Below, piece by piece: positions 59,792-64,000 of a stretch of DNA of 64,000 bases. Both the position numbers and the translations under genes were made by a program. Under the pieces are notes generated by a model, which worked only from the letters and a program-made list of their open reading frames with translations, searched no databases and was not told the origin of the DNA. The stretch is from NCBI RefSeq assembly GCF_900105495.1, contig NZ_FNTF01000002.1:4704501-4768500 (forward strand), in the 5' to 3' direction. The DNA comes from Pseudomonas frederiksbergensis (lineage in GTDB: Bacteria > Pseudomonadota > Gammaproteobacteria > Pseudomonadales > Pseudomonadaceae). Position 1 is the stretch's first letter; each line of letters opens with the position of its first letter.

Positions 59792-60412
59792 TCAATGTCC
59801 CACGGGGAAGGCAATCGGCGCCGAACGCGCCAACCCGCCCCGACACTTGAGCACGCGCAATTGTGCAGGCCTGGCATCGATGGCGATGCGCAGTGCCGCG
59901 GGCGAAGGGTTGATCGCCTCATTGATCGAGCGGTAGGCAAACGCCAGGGTCGAGCCGGTTTCCGCCGCCACCTGCAAGCGCCGCAACGCCCGGTCATCGG
60001 CCTTGTGCGGCCAGCACAGCACTGCGCCACAACTGCCTGAACGCAGGCATTGTTCCGCTGCCCACAAGGCATCGCGCTCGCAAGCCTGGATGATCGACAA
60101 CTGACGCAGATCGACCCCGGCGTTCTGCCAGGCCTGGGGATATGGCACGTAAGGCGGCGCCACCAGCACGATGCGCTCGCCCGCGGCGGACAACCGCGCC
60201 AGCGCCGGCCACACCAGTTGCAACTCGCCAACACCCTGCCCGGCCAAAAGGATTTCGGTCACCGCCGCTTCCGGCCAGCCACCGGTGGGCAACGCCGCAT
60301 CCAGCGCAGCATGCCCGGTGGGTTGCGGGCTGACGGCCGGTGGCGCAGGCCGGCCCTTCCAGACCTGGCCGCCATTGAACAGAGTATCCAGCGCAACGAC
60401 GGCGCCCATCAC
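59792..60412 (-). CDS. imuA: ImuA, translesion synthesis accessory protein
   Basis: The 206-residue RecA/SulA-like protein (LDAALPTGGWPEAAVTEILL, then ERIVLVAPPYVPYPQAW and LRVLKCRGGLARSAP) matches ImuA. It works with ImuB and DnaE2 in damage-induced mutagenesis. Its ATG overlaps the lexA stop by 4 bp and it ends 7 bp before imuB. Confidence 0.93.
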   Translation of the reverse strand: MMGAVVALDTLFNGGQVWKGRPAPPAVSPQPTGHAALDAALPTGGWPEAAVTEILLAGQGVGELQLVWPALARLSAAGERIVLVAPPYVPYPQAWQNAGVDLRQLSIIQACERDALWAAEQCLRSGSCGAVLCWPHKADDRALRRLQVAAETGSTLAFAYRSINEAINPSPAALRIAIDARPAQLRVLKCRGGLARSAPIAFPVGH

Positions 60413-61017
60413 CCTTGCCTCACCAGGCCGCAGAACACCCCTTCGATGGCCAGGTCCTGACTGGCTTCGACGATGATCGGCTTGTAGGCCGGATTGCGTG
60501 GCAGCAATCGGACAACCTCGCCGACCCGCTCGAAACGTTTGATGGTGACTTCGCCGTCGAGTCGCGCGACGACGATCTGGCCGTTGACCGCCTCGGGATT
60601 GCGGTGCACGCCCACCAGGTCACCGTCGAGAATGCCGTCCTCGATCATCGAGTCACCCTGGACCCGCAGCATGTAATCCGGCACCCGCGAGAAGATCGAC
60701 GGGTCGAGCAGCAAGCGGCTGTGAACCTCGGCATCGGCACCGATCGGCGCACCCGCCGCCACTCGGCCGAGTACCGGAATGTCCAGCAACTCGGGCCGCG
60801 CCGGTTGTCCGAGCAAACGAATGCCCCGGGCCTGATGCGCATTGACCTCGATAAAACCGGCCTCGGTCAGCGCCAGCACATGCTTGCGCGCCACGCTACG
60901 GGAGGCGAAACCGAACGCCTCGCTGATTTCAGCGAGGCTCGGGGACTGGCCCTGCTCGGCGATTCGATCGCGGATAAAGGTCAGGATGGCGGTACGGCGG
61001 GGAGTTAAAGTCGTCAT
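60409..61017 (-). CDS. lexA2: LexA repressor, second copy heading the imuAB-dnaE2 operon
   Basis: The 202-residue repressor has the N-terminal winged helix (SPSLAEISEAFGFASRSVAR), the Ala-Gly self-cleavage site in VAAGAPIGAD, the catalytic Ser in VQGDSMIEDG and Lys in GEVTIKRF. Its place at the head of imuA-imuB-dnaE2 marks it as the LexA2 type. ATG 61017 (MTTLTPRR) is chosen because the alternative ATG at 61026 lies inside the operator palindrome. No Shine-Dalgarno is visible for either. Confidence 0.93.
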   Translation of the reverse strand: MTTLTPRRTAILTFIRDRIAEQGQSPSLAEISEAFGFASRSVARKHVLALTEAGFIEVNAHQARGIRLLGQPARPELLDIPVLGRVAAGAPIGADAEVHSRLLLDPSIFSRVPDYMLRVQGDSMIEDGILDGDLVGVHRNPEAVNGQIVVARLDGEVTIKRFERVGEVVRLLPRNPAYKPIIVEASQDLAIEGVFCGLVRQG

Positions 61018-61018
61018 G

Positions 61019-61034
61019 GAGTACATTTGTACTC
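61019..61034. promoter_or_regulatory. LexA2-type operator palindrome
   Basis: GAGTACATTTGTACTC is a perfect 16-bp palindrome of the GTAC-N4-GTAC form, close to the LexA2 box described in Pseudomonas putida (GTAC-N4-GTGC). It abuts the lexA2 start codon, as expected for autoregulation of the whole operon. Confidence 0.8.
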
Positions 61035-61055
61035 TTTTGGTTTTTTCCTGGCAAG

Positions 61056-61077
61056 GACCGCCAGTCAGCTGGCGGTC
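61056..61077. other. Hairpin upstream of lexA2
   Basis: GACCGCCAG and CTGGCGGTC form a perfect 9-bp stem with a TCAG loop, 22 bp beyond the LexA2 operator. No T tract follows on either strand. It may affect the 5' end of the lexA2 transcript or be a REP remnant. In the 531-bp gap 61018-61548 there are only this hairpin, the operator and the tandem REPINs. Confidence 0.35.
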
Positions 61078-61156
61078 GATCACACAACCTGAGGTAAACA
61101 CAAATTACGGTGTCGGCGGAGGCCGACAGGGTGAATGAGGCTCCGTACTACTCAGG

Positions 61157-61422
61157 GCCGGCCTCATCGCGAGCAGGCTCACTCCCACAATGGATCGAAG
61201 CCAGCCGCAAATCCTGCCTACACCACGAAACCTGTGGGAGCGAGCCTGCTCGCGATGGCGACCGTTCAGTCAATGCAGATGCAAGCTATGCCGGCCTCAT
61301 CGCGAGCAGGCTCACTCCCACAATGGATCGAAGCCAGCCGCAAATCCTGCCTACGCCACGAAACCTGTGGGAGCGAGCCTGCTCGCGATGGCGACCGTTC
61401 AGTCAATGCAGATGCAAGCTAT
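61157..61422. repeat. Tandem duplication of a REPIN-containing 133-bp unit
   Basis: Two head-to-tail units (61157-61289 and 61290-61422) each hold a full REPIN (TCGCGAGCAGGCTCACTCCC and inverse) plus about 40 bp of unique flank. The only difference I see is ACACCACG versus ACGCCACG. A partial third unit, GCCGGCCTC, follows at 61423. Confidence 0.9.
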
Positions 61423-61548
61423 GCCGGCCTCTTCGCTCTCCATTTGGATTGAGTTTCAACGGAGCAAGGGATTTCGACTTTCAGATGCGCCGAACCGCAG
61501 CCTCACGCTGCTCGGCAACTGCTACATCGGTGAGGCATTCAGTGAGCG

Positions 61549-62517
61549 TTATCCGCGCTTGAGGATCTGGTCCATCACCCAATCGGTTTTCAGTGCTTGT
61601 TCGGCCAGCGCCGGATGCCGCGCTTCTCCCCGAAGATGCGCGTTCATGCCCAGCACGTGATGCCACTGAATGTGCTCATGGTTCTCGATGTGCAGGCTGA
61701 GGCTTTCATCGGCTTCAAGCTGAACCGGATGCTCATCGAATACGGAAAAGCTGATCCGGCCTGTGCTGCCAATCAGCTCGACCCGATCTTCGCGGCGGTC
61801 TGCGACGAAATTCCAGCAGCCCATACCCAGAGCGCCGGAAGCAAATCGCCAACTGGCGCTGACGGCATCCTCGGCGGTATACAAACCGGCCTGGTGCGCG
61901 GTAAACCCGGCGACTTCGACGATGTCGCCAAGCAGGTACTGGAACAGATCGAAGCCATGACTGGCCAGGTCGGCGAAATAACCACCACCCGCAATAGCCG
62001 GGTCGGTGCGCCAGTTATCGGTACCGCCAAGATCGGTCGGGGATGGCGCTTTGGTCAGGGTCCAGGTCAAATGCCGGACCTCGCCGATCCGCCCTTCCTC
62101 CAGCCATTGCCGCACTTGCTGGAAGCGGGGAAGTGAACGCCGATAGTAGGAAACAAACAGGTGCAGCCCGGCATCGGCAAAGGCCTTTTGCATCTCGCGG
62201 CTTTGCCCGGCATTCAACGACATGGGTTTCTCGACGCAGCAATGTTTGCCGGCGGCGGCCACTCTCAAGGCGTAAGCGTGATGGCTGTCAGGTGGCGTTG
62301 CGATGTACACCGCGTCGACTTCGGGATCATTGATCAGCGCGTCGACATCGGTGTAGACCCGAGCGATGCCGTGACGCGCGGCGTAATCCGACACCGCGTC
62401 CAGACGCCGGCCCATCACCGCCACCAGCGCCGAGCCGGGCGCCTTGTAGAAGGCCGGTCCGCTCTTGCGTTCAGCGACGCTGCCACACCCGATCATGCCC
62501 CAGCGCACCACGTTCAT
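61549..62517 (-). CDS. Gfo/Idh/MocA family NAD(P)-dependent oxidoreductase
   Basis: The 322-residue protein has the Rossmann start RWGMIGCGSVAERKSGPAFY, the family motif EKPMSLNAGQ near residue 98 and a second domain with DLASHGFDLFQYLLGD. Members oxidise or reduce sugar-like and cyclitol substrates; the specific one is unknown. A GGGAG site 8 nt before ATG 62517 is preferred to GTG 62523. The gene lies 16 bp after the Dyp peroxidase and shares its strand. Confidence 0.9.
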   Translation of the reverse strand: MNVVRWGMIGCGSVAERKSGPAFYKAPGSALVAVMGRRLDAVSDYAARHGIARVYTDVDALINDPEVDAVYIATPPDSHHAYALRVAAAGKHCCVEKPMSLNAGQSREMQKAFADAGLHLFVSYYRRSLPRFQQVRQWLEEGRIGEVRHLTWTLTKAPSPTDLGGTDNWRTDPAIAGGGYFADLASHGFDLFQYLLGDIVEVAGFTAHQAGLYTAEDAVSASWRFASGALGMGCWNFVADRREDRVELIGSTGRISFSVFDEHPVQLEADESLSLHIENHEHIQWHHVLGMNAHLRGEARHPALAEQALKTDWVMDQILKRG

Positions 62518-62533
62518 ACTCACTCCCAGATGT

Positions 62534-63421
62534 TTAGCCGACGCGCAGTGCGCGCAGGTCCAGATGCCCGTCCTTGAGCGGCGGGCACCAGTAGTAGCCG
62601 CCGGTGATCGGCCGGCTGATGCGATACAAACCGTCGGTGATGCCGTCTTCCAGACCGCTCATGCGGCGCAGTTGGGCTTCGAAGGCGTCGAGGGAGAAAC
62701 CGAAGGCCAGGAACATCAGGCCGGCGCGATCGCCTTCGATCCACGGCATGGAACGGCGCACCACGAAGGCCTCGGGGGCGAAGCTTTCCTGGGCGGTACG
62801 TTTGACGTGAGCGGAGATCGGCGCGTCGTCGATTTCTTCGTTGTCGCTCAAACGACGGCCCATGATGTTGTCCTTCTCATCGGACGGCATCGCGTGGAAA
62901 CCCTTCAGGTCGTGCTGCCATTGCTGGATCGCGGCGAAACTGCCGCCGACCGTTCCGTCAGCGCCGTTACTCACCAGCGCGGCGGCGACGGCGGCTTCGT
63001 CGTGAGGGTTTTCGGTGCCGTCTTCGTAACCGGTCAGATCATGGCCAGTAAGGTGGCGGAAGGTTTCGTTCATCTGCACCAGGCGCAGGGCCGGGGCCAG
63101 CGCGGCTTCGATGGCGTTGCTACGGTTGAGCAATTCGCCACGGTCGACACCGTGCAACCAGCACCAGAGCGCGTGCTGGGTGGACGGGTTGTCGAGGCCG
63201 ACACCGGTCAACGCTGGAAAAGCGCGCAGGCCTTCGATTTGGCCCTTGAGGGCCTTGACCAGGGACTCACCGAACCCGACCACGGCCGACTTCCCGTCCA
63301 CCAGGCCCTTGAGATTCTCCAGCGCGGCCGGCAAGGCAGCGGCGGATTCGAGTGCGAAGAACATATGACGAGCTTGAGGCGGAACTGGGGTGGCGAGAAT
63401 GCCCGGCTGGTAGTAACTCAT
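62534..63421 (-). CDS. Dyp-type heme peroxidase
   Basis: The 295-residue protein has the GxxDG motif as LTGYEDGTENPHD (near residue 152), which holds the distal Asp. The likely proximal His is in PISAHVKRTAQ, and FLAFGFSLDAFEAQLRRMSG lies near the end. No twin-arginine or other signal is present, so it is cytoplasmic, like YfeX-type enzymes. It uses peroxide to oxidise dyes or porphyrin-like compounds. Confidence 0.92.
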   Translation of the reverse strand: MSYYQPGILATPVPPQARHMFFALESAAALPAALENLKGLVDGKSAVVGFGESLVKALKGQIEGLRAFPALTGVGLDNPSTQHALWCWLHGVDRGELLNRSNAIEAALAPALRLVQMNETFRHLTGHDLTGYEDGTENPHDEAAVAAALVSNGADGTVGGSFAAIQQWQHDLKGFHAMPSDEKDNIMGRRLSDNEEIDDAPISAHVKRTAQESFAPEAFVVRRSMPWIEGDRAGLMFLAFGFSLDAFEAQLRRMSGLEDGITDGLYRISRPITGGYYWCPPLKDGHLDLRALRVG

Positions 63422-63633
63422 ATGAACTCCTTCAGAAAGAGCGCGAAGTTTAACCGCAGGATCGTTACTTGTGTGTTTTCAGGGCAAAAGGTCGCAGCCC
63501 CGTAACCCTGTAGCCGCTACGACGATCCGCAACGTCGAGCTAAAAGAATCCTAAGATGAGTCATGACAAGCGAGTCCGAGGTCTGCTAAAACGATTCATC
63601 AATTGCATCACCCAATCCAGACGGGGTAGCGAC

Positions 63634-64000
63634 ATGACCACAGCACACATCCTTGGCAACCTGTTTCCCGACGCCAGCGACATCCCGGAAAAATACCGCC
63701 TCGACGGCCAGACCGAGCAGCGTGAATACCTGGTCGACGGTGAGCTGAAAACCTGGTCCGGGCCCCTCGCCCAAGTCCGCAGCCCGGTGTACCTGACCGG
63801 CGAAAATGGCGACGAACAAGTAATCCTCGGCAGCACGCCACTGCTCGATGCCGACACCGCATTGACCGCGCTCGACGCCGCCGTCCGCGCCTATGACCGG
63901 GGCCAGGGTCTGTGGCCGACGATGCGCGTAGCCGAACGCATCCAGCACGTCGAAGCCTTCCTCGCACGCATGCGTGAACAGCGCGAAGCCGTGGTCAAGT
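63634..64000 (+). CDS. Aldehyde dehydrogenase family protein (3' truncated by window)
   Basis: Only the first 122 residues are visible (MTTAHILGNLFPDASDIPEK, then SPVYLTGENGDEQVILGSTP and ALDAAVRAYDRGQGLWPTMR). The pattern fits the N-terminal region of NAD(P)-dependent aldehyde dehydrogenases, possibly of the GapN-like glyceraldehyde-3-phosphate group. The nucleotide-binding motif and catalytic Cys lie outside the window. A GGGG-containing ribosome binding site precedes ATG 63634. Confidence 0.75.
   Translation, partial: MTTAHILGNLFPDASDIPEKYRLDGQTEQREYLVDGELKTWSGPLAQVRSPVYLTGENGDEQVILGSTPLLDADTALTALDAAVRAYDRGQGLWPTMRVAERIQHVEAFLARMREQREAVVK

Noticed and set aside
61110..61660. Several overlapping plus-strand open frames across the tandem REPINs
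   Set aside because: They are translations of the palindromic repeat in different frames, with no ribosome binding site or conserved protein feature.

Overview
The window looks like chromosomal DNA from a fluorescent-group Pseudomonas. The support is the high GC content, the dense REP/REPIN-type palindromic repeats, a lexA2-imuA-imuB-dnaE2 SOS cassette, a cis/trans fatty acid isomerase, and the arrangement of the aerobic cobalamin genes. No rRNA, tRNA, prophage, IS element or CRISPR array was seen. Assignments come from reading protein motifs and family resemblance; no database search was run.

Layout. 1-8.3 kb: the 3' end of an unknown gene, a frameshifted thioredoxin-like gene, a TerC/CBS/CorC membrane protein, a LysR regulator divergent from a DHA2 drug exporter, an Old Yellow Enzyme-type reductase behind a MerR-type promoter, and a phospholipase D-like protein. 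8.3-18.1 kb: a cobalt/cobalamin block. On the minus strand a cobalamin riboswitch precedes cobW, cobN and a chlI/chlD pair. On the plus strand a second cobalamin riboswitch precedes cbtB, cbtA, cobE and cobM. 18.3-28.2 kb: nfuA, cti, B12-dependent metH, a DUF2970 gene, a 37-residue membrane peptide, and cysI with its DUF934 partner. 28.3-34.6 kb: a large LRR protein that looks like a NEL-type E3 ligase cut short before its catalytic region, then sohB, a histidine phosphatase and an SCP2 protein. 34.8-46.7 kb: an exported amidohydrolase, a LysR regulator, a desaturase-SRPBCC fusion coupled to an SMP-30/strictosidine synthase-like gene, small stress-type proteins, a class II UvrA and a hybrid PAS histidine kinase. 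47-55.2 kb: a GntR regulator divergent from a polyamine-type ABC importer, two amidohydrolases and a flavin reductase, which together look like uptake and breakdown of an unidentified nitrogen compound. 55.3-61 kb: lexA2-imuA-imuB-dnaE2. 61-64 kb: a tandem REPIN duplication, an oxidoreductase, a Dyp peroxidase and the start of an aldehyde dehydrogenase.

The most notable signal is at the chlI-chlD junction. A dnaX-type slippery heptamer lies two codons before the chlI stop, and a perfect 11-bp stem begins 5 nt after it. A -1 slip would join the AAA+ subunit to the VWA domain in one 552-residue protein. One gene could then supply both small subunits of the cobalt chelatase that works with CobN. 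Published work has proposed this arrangement for chlD genes in general; the instance here is read directly from the sequence. A second striking signal is a complete REPIN inserted in frame inside cobN. Cobalt import (CbtAB), insertion (CobN/ChlID/CobW), later corrin ring steps (CobE, CobM) and B12 use (MetH) all fall within about 17 kb.
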